A stretch of 64,000 nt of DNA from Pseudogracilibacillus auburnensis (GTDB lineage: Bacteria; Bacillota; Bacilli; Bacillales; Amphibacillaceae), in NCBI RefSeq assembly GCF_003201975.1, contig NZ_QJJQ01000007.1, positions 62,001 through 126,000 of the forward strand, given 5' to 3'. A program made the translations under genes and the position numbers. This document shows, one piece after another, positions 15,822 through 24,499 of this stretch (position 1 is its first letter; each line of letters opens with the position of its first letter). The notes under the pieces were generated by a model. It made no database searches and was not told the DNA's origin. It saw nothing but the letters and a program-made list of their open reading frames with translations.

Positions 15822-15920
15822 TGTGGATAACTTTGCTAACATTTTCAATACTATATAAGCAACATTTATCGTGTATACCCACAATTAATTCACAGGTTAT
15901 ATACAGGTTGTTGTGCATAA
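15822..15920 (+). promoter_or_regulatory. DnaA-box cluster upstream of sda
   Basis: A perfect DnaA box (TGTGGATAA, 15822-15830, reverse orientation) and a close match (TGTGCATAA, 15912-15920) flank a weaker TTATATACA (15897-15905). In B. subtilis DnaA activates sda to hold back sporulation while replication is under way. The same arrangement here supports conserved control. Confidence 0.7.
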
Positions 15921-15992
15921 CTTAAGGCTTGTTCACCCTTAGGATTCGTGGTAAATTATACTCAATATAATATCGTGTAAAGGAGTATTTTT

Positions 15993-16115
15993 ATGGAATG
16001 CTTATCCGATACATTGTTACTGGAAGCTTATGAAAAAGCAAAAGAGCTTGGACTTAATCACGATTTTATCACAATGATAGAAGAGGAAATAAATAGAAGA
16101 GCCATCAATATTTAG
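15993..16115 (+). CDS. sda: Sporulation histidine kinase inhibitor Sda
   Basis: Sda is a small antikinase that binds KinA and KinB and blocks the phosphorelay when DNA replication is perturbed. The 40-residue product, MECLSDTLLLEAYEKAKELG then LNHDFITMIEEEINRRAINI, matches the Sda helical hairpin in length and in the LSDxLLxExYxKAxxLxLxxDFIxxIExEIxRR pattern. AAAGGAG at 15979-15985 sets the start 7 bases later. As in B. subtilis it is adjacent to yqeG. The DnaA boxes upstream suggest control by replication status. Confidence 0.93.
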   Translation: MECLSDTLLLEAYEKAKELGLNHDFITMIEEEINRRAINI

Positions 16116-16240
16116 GATCACCTTAAGATAATTAAGGCAAAAGGATGAAAACTCTTTATTTTTTAAAACAATAGCTCTATACTAAATGTTATATATTTAT
16201 ATTATGTTGTACTGTTTTTAGATTGGAGGATCTTAAGTTA

Positions 16241-18577
16241 ATGATTTTTGCAGTATTAGCACCACTTCTTGTAGCATTTTTTGTACCATTAGTCAGTAGA
16301 TTTAAAAGTAGTTTTCACACTGGAATTTTTGTTTTTTTCGTACCATTCGCAATTTTTGTCTATTTTCTACAATTTATTGGACCTAACTTCACACCTCTTA
16401 AACAAACATATAATTGGATACCATCACTACATATTAATTTTGATCTTTATTTAGATGGTTTAAGCCTCTTGTTCGTCTTACTTATAAGTGGTATAGGATC
16501 ACTTGTCGTACTTTACTCTATTTATTACTTAGACCGTTCCGAAAGATTAGGACAATTTTATGTTTATTTATTAATGTTTATGGCAGCGATGTTAGGTATC
16601 GTCTTATCGGATAATGTCTTTGTCCTTTATACCTTTTGGGAGTTAACATCCATTTCTTCATTCTTATTAATCGGATATTGGCATTTTAAAGAACGCTCTC
16701 GTTACGGTGCATTAAAATCGATGCTCATTACAGTTTTCGGTGGACTTAGTATGCTTGGTGGTTTTATTTTATTATCTGTCGTTGCTGATACGACAAGTAT
16801 TCAAGCAATGATAGCAAAGTCAGATTACATATTAAGTAATGATTATTTACCACTCATATTAGCTTTTATACTTTTAGGTGCATTTACAAAATCGGCCCAG
16901 TTTCCATTTCATATTTGGTTACCAGACGCAATGGAAGCTCCTACACCTGTTAGTGCTTATTTACACTCAGCAACAATGGTTAAGGCAGGCTTATATTTAA
17001 TTGCACGATTCTCTCCTATTTTTTCAAGTTATGAATGGTTCTTTATTATTGTTAGCATATTCGGAATTATTACCTTATGTTGGGGATCCTATATGGCGGT
17101 GCGTCAAACCGACTTAAAAGCAATTTTAGCTTTTTCTACGATCAGTCAACTCGGTATGATTATGGCTATGTTAGGCTTTGGAACAAATATAGCCATTTTT
17201 GCTGCGGTTTTTCATATTTTAAACCATGCTACTTTTAAAGGTAGTTTGTTTATGATTGCTGGAATCATTGATCTACAAACGGGAACGAGAGATATTCGCA
17301 AGCTCGGTAAACTATTTACGCTTTTACCGATTACTGGAACGCTTGCTTTATTTGGAACATTTTCGATGGCTGGTGTCCCAATACCTTTTTTAAATGGTTT
17401 TTATAGTAAAGAGTTATTTTTTGAATCGACACTCGCTTTACAGAATGGAACATTATCAATCACTTCATTCCTTACAACCGTCATTCCTTATTTGGCTGTA
17501 ATTGGAAGTATTTTCACATTCGTTTATTCCATGTATCTATTTTTCGGATTGTTTGGTAGAAATAAAAATAATGAAGTTTCTTTACCGAAACAACCAAAAG
17601 AAGCACCGATTGGTATGCTTATTTCGCCATCTATTTTAGTTATTGGCGTGATAATCATTGGACTTATGCCAAATTTATTTAATCAAAACTTTTTAGCCCA
17701 TGCTGCAGCTAGTATTAATCCTACAGCAGGCATCGACGCTATCTCTTTTTGGCACGGGCTAACACCAGCGTTTCTGATGTCGCTCATTGTCGTTGTCATT
17801 GGTACCATTTTAGCGCTCACTCGTACAAAATGGAACACAGTGTATGATCTATTGCCAGGTCGGTTTAGTTTTAATACGATTTATGATCAATCAGTAAAAT
17901 CAATTGACACATTCAGTAGTAAAATGACGAACTTTTATATGAATGGTTCATTAAGGACATATATGATCTTAATTATTACGACAACGTTTATCGTTTCATT
18001 TGTATATATGTATTATACAGACGGGTTTACGATTGATTTTTCTGATTTAGCCAAAATTACTACATTGGAAATTGTCGTTGTCGTCGCCATTGTCGTGGCC
18101 GCAATAGGGACTATTTTTTCCAACCATAATGTAGCCGCTATCTTAATTTTGGGGATTACTGGTTATGGTGTAGCCATTTTATTCGTTTTATACCGTGCGC
18201 CAGACTTAGCACTAACTCAGTTAGTCATTGAAACCATTACTGTTACATTATTTTTATTGTGTTTCTATCATTTTCCTAAACTTACGAAACGGAATGAATC
18301 GAAAAAAACGGTTGCCACTAATTTATTTGTTTCCATCGGTTTTGGAGTTTTAATGACGATGATTGGAATATCAGCATTAAGTAGTTCATGGTTCGATAAA
18401 ATTTCTGAATACTTTATCGAAACATCACTCCCAATTGGTGGCGGAAAAAATATCGTCAACGTTATTTTAGTCGATATGCGTGGTATTGATACATTATTTG
18501 AAATTGCTGTATTAGGTCTTGCTGGACTTGCAGTATTTAGCCTCATTAAATTAAGAAAGAATAAGGGGGCGAAATAA
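16241..18577 (+). CDS. mrpA: Na+/H+ antiporter subunit A (MrpA)
   Basis: MrpA is the large subunit of the multisubunit cation/proton antiporter used for Na+ and alkali resistance. The product of about 778 residues resembles complex I NuoL in its first 500 residues (YTFWELTSISSFLLIGYW, then LPDAMEAPTPVSAYLHSATM). It ends with the MbhD/MbhE-like C-terminal membrane domain (RAPDLALTQLVIETITVTL, NVILVDMRGIDTLFE). This is the size of a stand-alone MrpA, so no MrpB is fused. I chose ATG 16241, 11 bases after GGAGG, rather than the TTG at 16223 that precedes the site. It is the first gene of the operon. Confidence 0.95.
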   Translation: MIFAVLAPLLVAFFVPLVSRFKSSFHTGIFVFFVPFAIFVYFLQFIGPNFTPLKQTYNWIPSLHINFDLYLDGLSLLFVLLISGIGSLVVLYSIYYLDRSERLGQFYVYLLMFMAAMLGIVLSDNVFVLYTFWELTSISSFLLIGYWHFKERSRYGALKSMLITVFGGLSMLGGFILLSVVADTTSIQAMIAKSDYILSNDYLPLILAFILLGAFTKSAQFPFHIWLPDAMEAPTPVSAYLHSATMVKAGLYLIARFSPIFSSYEWFFIIVSIFGIITLCWGSYMAVRQTDLKAILAFSTISQLGMIMAMLGFGTNIAIFAAVFHILNHATFKGSLFMIAGIIDLQTGTRDIRKLGKLFTLLPITGTLALFGTFSMAGVPIPFLNGFYSKELFFESTLALQNGTLSITSFLTTVIPYLAVIGSIFTFVYSMYLFFGLFGRNKNNEVSLPKQPKEAPIGMLISPSILVIGVIIIGLMPNLFNQNFLAHAAASINPTAGIDAISFWHGLTPAFLMSLIVVVIGTILALTRTKWNTVYDLLPGRFSFNTIYDQSVKSIDTFSSKMTNFYMNGSLRTYMILIITTTFIVSFVYMYYTDGFTIDFSDLAKITTLEIVVVVAIVVAAIGTIFSNHNVAAILILGITGYGVAILFVLYRAPDLALTQLVIETITVTLFLLCFYHFPKLTKRNESKKTVATNLFVSIGFGVLMTMIGISALSSSWFDKISEYFIETSLPIGGGKNIVNVILVDMRGIDTLFEIAVLGLAGLAVFSLIKLRKNKGAK

Positions 18578-18916
18578 GTGGAATTTATTATTTGTATATT
18601 AGCGGGCATTTTATTTGCTACTGGCGTTTATAATATTTTACAAAAGCAATTACTTAGAATCGCAATTGGAACTGGATTAATCTCACATGCTGCACACTTA
18701 TTTATTTTAACGATGGGGAAACTAAAACGGGGACAACCACCGATTATTTTGGAAGGGATAACAGAGTACACAGATCCATTACCACATGCTTTAATCCTTA
18801 CATCTATTGTGATTAGCTTCGGTGTAACAAGTGTCGTGTTAGTTTTAGCTTATCGAACAGTCAATGAAAATAACACAGATAATATGGAGCAATTAAGGGG
18901 TAATGAATATGAGTAA
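18578..18916 (+). CDS. mrpC: Na+/H+ antiporter subunit C (MrpC)
   Basis: MrpC is a NuoK-like small membrane subunit. The 112-residue product has three predicted helices and the family segment GVYNILQKQLLRIAIGTGL followed by DPLPHALILTSIVISFGVTS. The start is a GTG directly after the mrpA stop, with GGGGG 8 bases upstream. In other Bacillaceae mrpB lies between mrpA and mrpC. Here the two genes abut with no room for it. The end overlaps mrpD. Confidence 0.95.
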   Translation: MEFIICILAGILFATGVYNILQKQLLRIAIGTGLISHAAHLFILTMGKLKRGQPPIILEGITEYTDPLPHALILTSIVISFGVTSVVLVLAYRTVNENNTDNMEQLRGNEYE

Positions 18917-20381
18917 TTTAGCTGTCCTACCTATTATCATCCCGTTACTTGCAGGGATTTTATTAGCTTTTTTTCATAATAATTTACGTATATCAAGATT
19001 TCTTTCCAAGTTATTTATTCTGATTAATTTAATTGTCGTTGTTTATGTGACATATATCGTTTTTCAGGAAGGATCACTCATTTTAGAAACGGGTAGTTGG
19101 GTTGCACCTTATGGAATCGTCTTCGTCGCCGATTACTTTTCTATTATCCTGGTATTAACGACTAATTTATTATCAGTAGCTTGTTTGTTTATTGCACCTA
19201 AACTTGTTTCAGATACGAAGGAAAAGTTTTATTATTATACATTCATTTTCTTACTTATTAGTGGTGTTTCTGGAGCTTTTTTAACTGGTGATTTATTTAA
19301 CTTATTCGTATTTTTTGAAGTATTATTAATGGCTTCATACGGATTAATTGTACTAGGCGGAGATAAAGTACAATTAAGAGAGTCGTTAAAATATGTATTA
19401 ATTAATTTATTTTCATCGGTTATTTTTGTAACAACTGTTGCCTTTTTGTATGCAGTTGTCGGAACCGTGAATATGGCGCATATTGCAGAACGAGTTCAAG
19501 AAGTGGAGCAACAAGGAGTTTTAACGACGATCGCAATTGTTTTGTTTTTCGTCTTCGGTACAAAAGCTGCGTTGTTTCCATTATACTACTGGATGCCGAA
19601 ATCCTATGTTGTACCAAATCCAGTAACTTCCGCCCTATTTGGAGCACTGCTTACAAAAGTAGGGATTTATTCGATTATTCGTATCTTTACACTTATATTT
19701 GTCGAAGTCGAATTTACACGAAATTTCTTTATTGTCGTCGCGGCATTGTCGATGATATTCGGCGTAATTGGCGCTTTATCGACAAATGATGTGAAACTGC
19801 TTATTGCATATAATGTTATTCCATCGATTGGATTTATTTTATTAGGTTTAGCAGTGTTTAATGAAACTGCTTTAGCTGGCTCTGTTTACTATTTGGTTCA
19901 CGATATGATCATTAAAACAGCATTATTTCTTCTTGCTGGAGTGATAACTTATGCTGCGGGAACGTCTGATTTAAGAAAAATGGGTGGTCTCATTCATCAC
20001 TACCCTGTACTCGGTTGGATTTTATTTATCTCGGCATTTGTCTTAGCAGGTATTCCTCCGTTTAGTGGTTTTATTGGAAAACTGTTATTATTAAAAGGGT
20101 CTTTTGAAGGGGAACAGATTGTAATCGTCATTATCGCACTATTAACGAGTTTACTAATTCTTTACTCGGTCATGAAAATCTTTATTCATGGATTCTGGGG
20201 AGAGAAAAATGAGCAATTGGAAAGAAAGTCTACAAGTGGATTACTTGGCCCAATTTCATTTTTACTTATCTTTTCCATTTTCATAGGTGTGGGTGCTGAA
20301 TTTGTGTATCCTTATATTGATACAATTGCTACTTATTTACTTGATCCAGAGCTTTACATTCATTCTGTATTAAAGGAGTAA
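18909..20381 (+). CDS. mrpD: Na+/H+ antiporter subunit D (MrpD)
   Basis: MrpD is the second large, NuoM/N-like antiporter subunit. About 490 residues form some 14 helices, with the conserved FVFFEVLLMASYGLIV, the lysine-bearing GTKAALFPLYYWMPKSY and NPVTSALFGALLTKVG. I chose ATG 18909, 8 bases after AAGGGG, over the ATG at 18903. It overlaps the mrpC end by 8 bases, a sign of coupled translation. The frame is intact. Confidence 0.95.
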   Translation: MSNLAVLPIIIPLLAGILLAFFHNNLRISRFLSKLFILINLIVVVYVTYIVFQEGSLILETGSWVAPYGIVFVADYFSIILVLTTNLLSVACLFIAPKLVSDTKEKFYYYTFIFLLISGVSGAFLTGDLFNLFVFFEVLLMASYGLIVLGGDKVQLRESLKYVLINLFSSVIFVTTVAFLYAVVGTVNMAHIAERVQEVEQQGVLTTIAIVLFFVFGTKAALFPLYYWMPKSYVVPNPVTSALFGALLTKVGIYSIIRIFTLIFVEVEFTRNFFIVVAALSMIFGVIGALSTNDVKLLIAYNVIPSIGFILLGLAVFNETALAGSVYYLVHDMIIKTALFLLAGVITYAAGTSDLRKMGGLIHHYPVLGWILFISAFVLAGIPPFSGFIGKLLLLKGSFEGEQIVIVIIALLTSLLILYSVMKIFIHGFWGEKNEQLERKSTSGLLGPISFLLIFSIFIGVGAEFVYPYIDTIATYLLDPELYIHSVLKE

Positions 20382-20389
20382 TGAAGAAA

Positions 20390-20866
20390 ATGACCTTTCA
20401 AATTGTAGTTAATTTAATTATATCCTTTATGTGGATGTTTTTAAGTGAAAGTTATACATTCATTACATTCATTTTTGGATATATTCTCGGTGCTTTATTA
20501 CTATTGTTATTAAACCGATTTTTTCCGAGCCGTTATTATTTGGCCCCTATTTATCGATTTTTTGTTTTATTTCTAATTTTTGTTCGTGAACTTATTTTGT
20601 CAAATATCGATATCGTAAAACTTGTCTATAAGCGTAAACCTGATTTCGAACCGGGAATTTTTGCTCTCCCTGTCGAAGTGAAGAAAAATTGGGAAATTAC
20701 ACTGCTTGCGAATTTAATTACGTTAACACCTGGAACATTGTCTGTCGCCATTTCGGATGATCAGTCACAAATATTTATCCATGCAATGGACATTGACGAT
20801 ATTGAAGAATCAATTGATGATATAAAAAATACGTTTGAAAAAGCAATTATGGAGGTGACAAAATGA
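20390..20866 (+). CDS. mrpE: Na+/H+ antiporter subunit E (MrpE)
   Basis: MrpE is a membrane subunit that supports assembly of the antiporter. The product of about 158 residues begins MTFQIVVNLIISFMWMFLSE, with two to three N-terminal helices. A cytoplasmic part follows with the family motif NLITLTPGTLSVAISDD. ATG 20390 lies 11 bases from AGGAG and matches the family's start better than the ATG at 20381, which is only 2 bases from it. The last codons overlap mrpF. Confidence 0.93.
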   Translation: MTFQIVVNLIISFMWMFLSESYTFITFIFGYILGALLLLLLNRFFPSRYYLAPIYRFFVLFLIFVRELILSNIDIVKLVYKRKPDFEPGIFALPVEVKKNWEITLLANLITLTPGTLSVAISDDQSQIFIHAMDIDDIEESIDDIKNTFEKAIMEVTK

Positions 20867-21174
20867 TTGATGTACTTCATCGTGTCGAAGAAATTTTACA
20901 CGTAACAACGCTCATTTGTATGATCGGAATTGCTTTATCACTCATTTTGCTCATATATCGTGTACTAGTTGGTCCATCTAACCCTGATCGAGCTACAGCG
21001 CTTGATGTGATAGGAGTTTGTTTAATGGCGACCGCTGCTTTAACTTCGATCTTGCTTGTGACAACGAAATTAAATGATGTCATTTTATTAATCGGAATCC
21101 TGTCATTTATCGGAACACTAGCATTAGCAAAATATCTTGAAATGGGTGTTATTATTGAACGAGATCGTGATTAG
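20863..21174 (+). CDS. mrpF: Na+/H+ antiporter subunit F (MrpF)
   Basis: MrpF is a small membrane subunit of 103 residues with three helices and the signature VGPSNPDRATALDVIG. It starts inside the mrpE stop (ATGA overlap), with GGAGGTG 5 bases upstream. Confidence 0.95.
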   Translation: MIDVLHRVEEILHVTTLICMIGIALSLILLIYRVLVGPSNPDRATALDVIGVCLMATAALTSILLVTTKLNDVILLIGILSFIGTLALAKYLEMGVIIERDRD

Positions 21175-21529
21175 TATCATAATGAACATAATCATTATCA
21201 TCCTGTTACTGTCAGGAACATTTTTCATTTTTTCGAGTGCATTGGGGATTATTCGTTTTCCAGATGTGTTTACACGATTACATGCAGCGACAAAAGCCCC
21301 TACTTTAGGAATCATTAGTATTTTACTAGGAGCTTTCCTGTTTTTATATGGTTCCCACCAATTAGTTAGTGGAAAACTATTGTTGGCGATTTTATTTATT
21401 ATGCTATCTTCACCAGTTGCTGGTCATATGTTATCAAGAGCAGCACATAAGAGTTATGTAAAACCGTATTTACGTCATCGAGATGATGAATATGAAGAAT
21501 ATATGAAGAAAAAAGGAACAAAAGCATAA
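21167..21529 (+). CDS. mrpG: Na+/H+ antiporter subunit G (MrpG)
   Basis: MrpG is the last subunit, with three helices and the signature GIIRFPDVFTRLHAATKA and TLGIISILLGAF. The frame is open from 21137, but family length (about 120 residues) and the overlap with the mrpF stop favour the GTG at 21167 or the ATG at 21182. Neither has a strong ribosome binding site, so initiation is probably coupled to mrpF. The acidic/basic C-terminal tail is typical. Confidence 0.9.
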   Translation: MISIIMNIIIIILLLSGTFFIFSSALGIIRFPDVFTRLHAATKAPTLGIISILLGAFLFLYGSHQLVSGKLLLAILFIMLSSPVAGHMLSRAAHKSYVKPYLRHRDDEYEEYMKKKGTKA

Positions 21530-21588
21530 CAAAAAACATGAAGCTTTACAATTAAGAAATCGGATTCGTACGTGGAAAATAAGAATAT

Positions 21589-21711
21589 TAGCTTATCTAA
21601 CAAATGGAATATGGTGCAGCTATAGGGGTCACGTCCTGTATGCCAGAGATTAAGGCAACAAGAAGATACTGTGAAAGTATTGAAAGCGAGTATATTCCAT
21701 TTGCTAAGCTA
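21589..21711. repeat. Inverted-repeat element downstream of mrpG
   Basis: TAGCTTATCTAACAAATGGA continuing to 21612 pairs with 21692-21711 (ATATTCCATTTGCTAAGCTA), with a 4-base bulge, around 79 bases of loop. The loop contains CACGTCCTGTATGCC, which resembles the inverse of the repeat fragment at 6711-6730. Confidence 0.7.
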
Positions 21712-21767
21712 TGAGGAAAAGCATTTCCACACCATTTCCCGATTACCGTATACATTTATCTATGAAC

Positions 21768-21815
21768 AAAGAGCTATCTCCTTGATAAATTTCAAGATGG
21801 AATAGCTCTTTTTTT
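21768..21815 (+). terminator. Terminator of the mrp operon
   Basis: AAAGAGCTAT (21768-21777) pairs with ATAGCTCTTT (21802-21811), followed by a T-run. It is about 240 bases past mrpG and also insulates sigK. Confidence 0.85.
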
Positions 21816-21892
21816 CATGGACAGACACGAATCTGATGACATTTTCATAAGGTTGTTATATGGAGTAAATAATGACTTATGGAGGTGATATA

Positions 21893-22606
21893 GTGTCAAC
21901 ATTTCTGTCGTTATTAACGTTACTCATTAAAGAAACGTTATTTTTTGTTTCTTATGTCAAGAATAATACGTTCCCTCAGCCTTTATCTATTGAGCAAGAA
22001 CAAAAGTATCTTCAGTTAATGCAAGACGGAGATGAAAATGCCCGTAATAAACTAATTGAACATAATTTACGTCTCGTTGCTCACATCGTAAAAAAATTCG
22101 ATAATACTGGGGAATATACGGAAGATCTTATTTCTATTGGAACGATTGGCTTAATTAAAGGAGTCGAAAGTTTTAAAGTAGGTAAAGGAACAAAACTAGC
22201 AACATATGCGGCAAGATGTATCGAAAACGAGATTTTAATGTATTTACGAACATTAAAAAAGACACGTAAAGACGTATCATTACATAGCCCAATTGGCCAT
22301 GATCAAGAAGGTAATGAAATCAGTTTATTAGATGTAATTAAGGCAGAGACCGAAGACATCATTGAATATCTCCAACTTAACATGGAAATTGGTAAAATGA
22401 AAGAGCATTTTAAAGTGCTTGATGAACGGGAAGTAACGGTATTGACTCATCGATATGGTTTAAGCAATAACGAGGAATTAACCCAAAAAGAAATTGCAAA
22501 ATTACTCAATATTTCACGAAGTTACGTATCACGTATTGAAAAGAGAGCATTAATGAAAGTATTTCGCGCCTATTTTAATAAAGAAAAGCAAAATGCTTCA
22601 TTTTAG
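21893..22606 (+). CDS. sigK: Sporulation sigma factor SigK, uninterrupted gene
   Basis: Sigma-K directs late mother-cell transcription (coat and cortex genes). The 237-residue product shows region 2 ([38 protein letters not shown]) and region 4 ([20 protein letters not shown]). The first 20 residues, ending FFVS before [12 protein letters not shown], match the length and cleavage context of the pro-sequence removed by SpoIVFB. This supports the GTG at 21893 after GGAGGTG. Unlike B. subtilis, the gene is not split by a skin element. It lies between mrp and mtnN. Confidence 0.95.
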   Translation: MSTFLSLLTLLIKETLFFVSYVKNNTFPQPLSIEQEQKYLQLMQDGDENARNKLIEHNLRLVAHIVKKFDNTGEYTEDLISIGTIGLIKGVESFKVGKGTKLATYAARCIENEILMYLRTLKKTRKDVSLHSPIGHDQEGNEISLLDVIKAETEDIIEYLQLNMEIGKMKEHFKVLDEREVTVLTHRYGLSNNEELTQKEIAKLLNISRSYVSRIEKRALMKVFRAYFNKEKQNASF

Positions 22607-22657
22607 AAACTGTTCTGTATTTGTATCGATTTTCAATTTCATGAGTAATGAGTAATA

Positions 22658-22693
22658 GAAGGCTATTCCCCATAAATATGGGTGATAGCCTTC
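22658..22693 (+). terminator. Strong hairpin after sigK
   Basis: GAAGGCTAT pairs with ATAGCCTTC, and an inner CCCAT/ATGGG continues the stem. The T-run is poor, so it may be an atypical terminator or a 3'-end stabiliser. A fragment resembling the right part of the 58.8 kb repeat (GGATGGAACGC, then TTAGTTGTTCAG) follows at about 22791-22815. Confidence 0.55.
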
Positions 22694-22849
22694 ATCGCTT
22701 TCTAAGTTTATTGAAAAAAACTAATTAGAGGTGCTAAAGCGATAGCAAGATAAAGATAACCTCATGAATAAAATCATTAGAACATAGTAGGATGGAACGC
22801 ATGTTAGTTGTTCAGCAGATCCCATTTTAAATTTTTGTAACATAGTTTT

Positions 22850-23545
22850 TTACGTTGTATATTGTTTTACCATATTAATAATTAAATTAGCTGCATTTTC
22901 AGCAGCAAGCGTTAAAAAGTCTTGGAACGACATTGGAGCATCTTTTCCAGCAATGTCAGATAATGCTCTTATAATGACAAAAGGTACATTATATTGATAA
23001 CAAACTTGGGCAATGGCTGCTCCTTCCATTTCAGCAGCAATCATCGTAGGAAATAACTGCTTAATGGAATCTACTCGTTTTGAATCATTCATAAATGAGT
23101 CCCCTGTCGCAATCAATCCTTGAGCACTATTTATTTGCAATTGTTCTAATGCTACTTCTGTTTGACGAATAAGGTCATGGTCCGCTTTAAATGTTGGTGG
23201 CATCTGCGGTACTTGTCCATATGAATAATCGAAGGCGGTAACATCGACATCATGATAGACTACTTCTGTACTTATGACAACATCTCCTACTTGTAAATCT
23301 TCTTTAAAACCACCAGCTGAACCGGTATTGATTATATGTGTTGGCTTAAATCGTTCCATTAATACCGTCGTTGTCATAGCAGCGTTAACTTTCCCAATAC
23401 CCGACTTTAAAAGAACAACTTCTTGACTAGCTATTTTTCCAGTAATAAATAAACTGTTGGCAATTTCATACGTTTGCTTCTCTGTCATGACAGATTGTAA
23501 TAGTTCTATTTCTTCATCCATTGCTCCAATGATACCAAATTTCAT
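22850..23545 (-). CDS. mtnN: 5'-methylthioadenosine/S-adenosylhomocysteine nucleosidase
   Basis: MtnN hydrolyses methylthioadenosine and S-adenosylhomocysteine to free adenine, feeding methionine salvage and S-ribosylhomocysteine production. The 231-residue protein starts MKFGIIGAMDEEIELLQ. It carries NTGSAGGF, the substrate loop AAEMEGAAIAQV (catalytic Glu) and the catalytic Asp in RALSDIAG. I chose ATG 23545 with GAGGG 8 bases upstream. It follows yrrS by 23 bases and is probably co-transcribed. Confidence 0.95.
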   Translation of the reverse strand: MKFGIIGAMDEEIELLQSVMTEKQTYEIANSLFITGKIASQEVVLLKSGIGKVNAAMTTTVLMERFKPTHIINTGSAGGFKEDLQVGDVVISTEVVYHDVDVTAFDYSYGQVPQMPPTFKADHDLIRQTEVALEQLQINSAQGLIATGDSFMNDSKRVDSIKQLFPTMIAAEMEGAAIAQVCYQYNVPFVIIRALSDIAGKDAPMSFQDFLTLAAENAANLIINMVKQYTT

Positions 23546-23568
23546 ATTTAATACCCTCACTTACGAAT

Positions 23569-24231
23569 TTAATCTGATCCGGTCTTTTTTTGAAACTCCT
23601 TAATTCTTTCTACTTTTGTTACTTGCCAGCCTTCTACATCAATCCATGATAAATAAACATGATAAAATTCACTAGCATCTTTATTGGAAACGGTAGATAT
23701 AACTTTTTGCTCTCCACCATTACCGACCCAATGCTCGATCATTTCAGCGTCACTAATACCTGTAACTTCTGAAACAGCACTTTTTATTTCTTTTCGGTCA
23801 TCAGATCCTTCATTATAATTAGTCGTATGTGTTCCTTGTTGCACTGTTCCAATTGGCGCCCAGTTTCCAGTATAAGCCTCGATTACATTTGGGTCTGTTG
23901 AATCAACTTGTTGAACGACGACTTCTTCTGCATCTTCTATTTCATTAGCTTCTTCGCTTGTTTCATCATCACTAGTATCAGTATTATTATCTGTTTCTGT
24001 ATTTTCCTGTTCGTTTGTGTTTTCTTCTTCATTTTTATCTAATGCTTTTTGATTCGCTTCTTCCTGATTATTTTCTGTTACCGTTTCTTTATCTTTATTT
24101 CCAAAAGCAATTAAAGCAAATAAAATAATAACAAAGAATACAGCTAATCCAGTAAAAAATAATAAGTTTCTTTTGTTTTTACGACGTTTCGTATGTTTAT
24201 CTGCTCGAGATACCCTTCTATATTCCGACAA
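23569..24231 (-). CDS. yrrS: YrrS family membrane protein (DUF1510)
   Basis: This is a 220-residue protein with a basic N-terminus (YRRVSRADKHTKRRKNKRN), one membrane helix at about residues 27-45, a long Glu/Asn/Thr-rich linker and a C-terminal extracytoplasmic domain (YTGNWAPIGTVQQGTHT). Size and layout match B. subtilis YrrS. There yrrS is adjacent to pbpI, a penicillin-binding protein gene, which is absent here. The function is not established. Confidence 0.85.
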   Translation of the reverse strand: MSEYRRVSRADKHTKRRKNKRNLLFFTGLAVFFVIILFALIAFGNKDKETVTENNQEEANQKALDKNEEENTNEQENTETDNNTDTSDDETSEEANEIEDAEEVVVQQVDSTDPNVIEAYTGNWAPIGTVQQGTHTTNYNEGSDDRKEIKSAVSEVTGISDAEMIEHWVGNGGEQKVISTVSNKDASEFYHVYLSWIDVEGWQVTKVERIKEFQKKTGSD

Positions 24232-24336
24232 AATGATTCCCTCCTATAAAAGTAGTATACAATAAATCTAATTAGAAAAAAATCATTCCAAATTACTATT
24301 TCTTAAAATGAAATAAATACGTTTATAGAATATGGA

Positions 24337-24363
24337 AGGCGTTCTTATCGTGTAAGAACGCCT
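24337..24363. terminator. Perfect hairpin between yrrS and greA
   Basis: AGGCGTTCTTA pairs perfectly with TAAGAACGCCT around TCGTG. There is no clear T-run on either strand, so it may be a weak terminator for greA or an mRNA 3' structure. A second 11 bp inverted repeat (24448-24491) lies closer to the greA stop. Confidence 0.5.
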
Positions 24364-24499
24364 AATTAAGGGTTGTCTTATAATTACTTCATTCCTATCC
24401 TCTCGCTTCAAATCACACAATGAAATACTTCTCGCAAGGATCGGAACTCAACTTTCGTCACACTTTATCCATTCCATTCTACGAAAGTTGAATGTCTCA

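Larger units (their letters stand above)
15533..15992. other. Gap between yqeG and sda: repeat element plus regulatory DNA
   Basis: This 460 bp divergent gap holds the yqeG promoter region, an inverted-repeat element (15586-15731), and an AT-rich stretch with DnaA-box-like sites upstream of sda. No gene was found. The short frames at 15589-15925 lie in the element or in the regulatory DNA. Confidence 0.7.
21530..21892. other. Gap between mrpG and sigK
   Basis: This gap holds a long-range inverted repeat (21589-21711), a rho-independent terminator (21768-21815) and the sigK promoter region. A CATAAGGT at 21848-21855 fits a sigma-E -10 (CATAnnnT), but I could not pair it with a convincing -35. 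No gene was found. Confidence 0.6.

Noticed and set aside
15589-15918. 109-codon minus-strand frame
   Set aside because: It spans the inverted-repeat element and the DnaA-box region of sda; it has no ribosome binding site and no recognisable protein motif.
18578-18916. mrpB hidden as a frameshifted segment near mrpC
   Set aside because: mrpC is intact and abuts mrpA. The GHxxPGGGF-type MrpB sequence was not found in any frame nearby.
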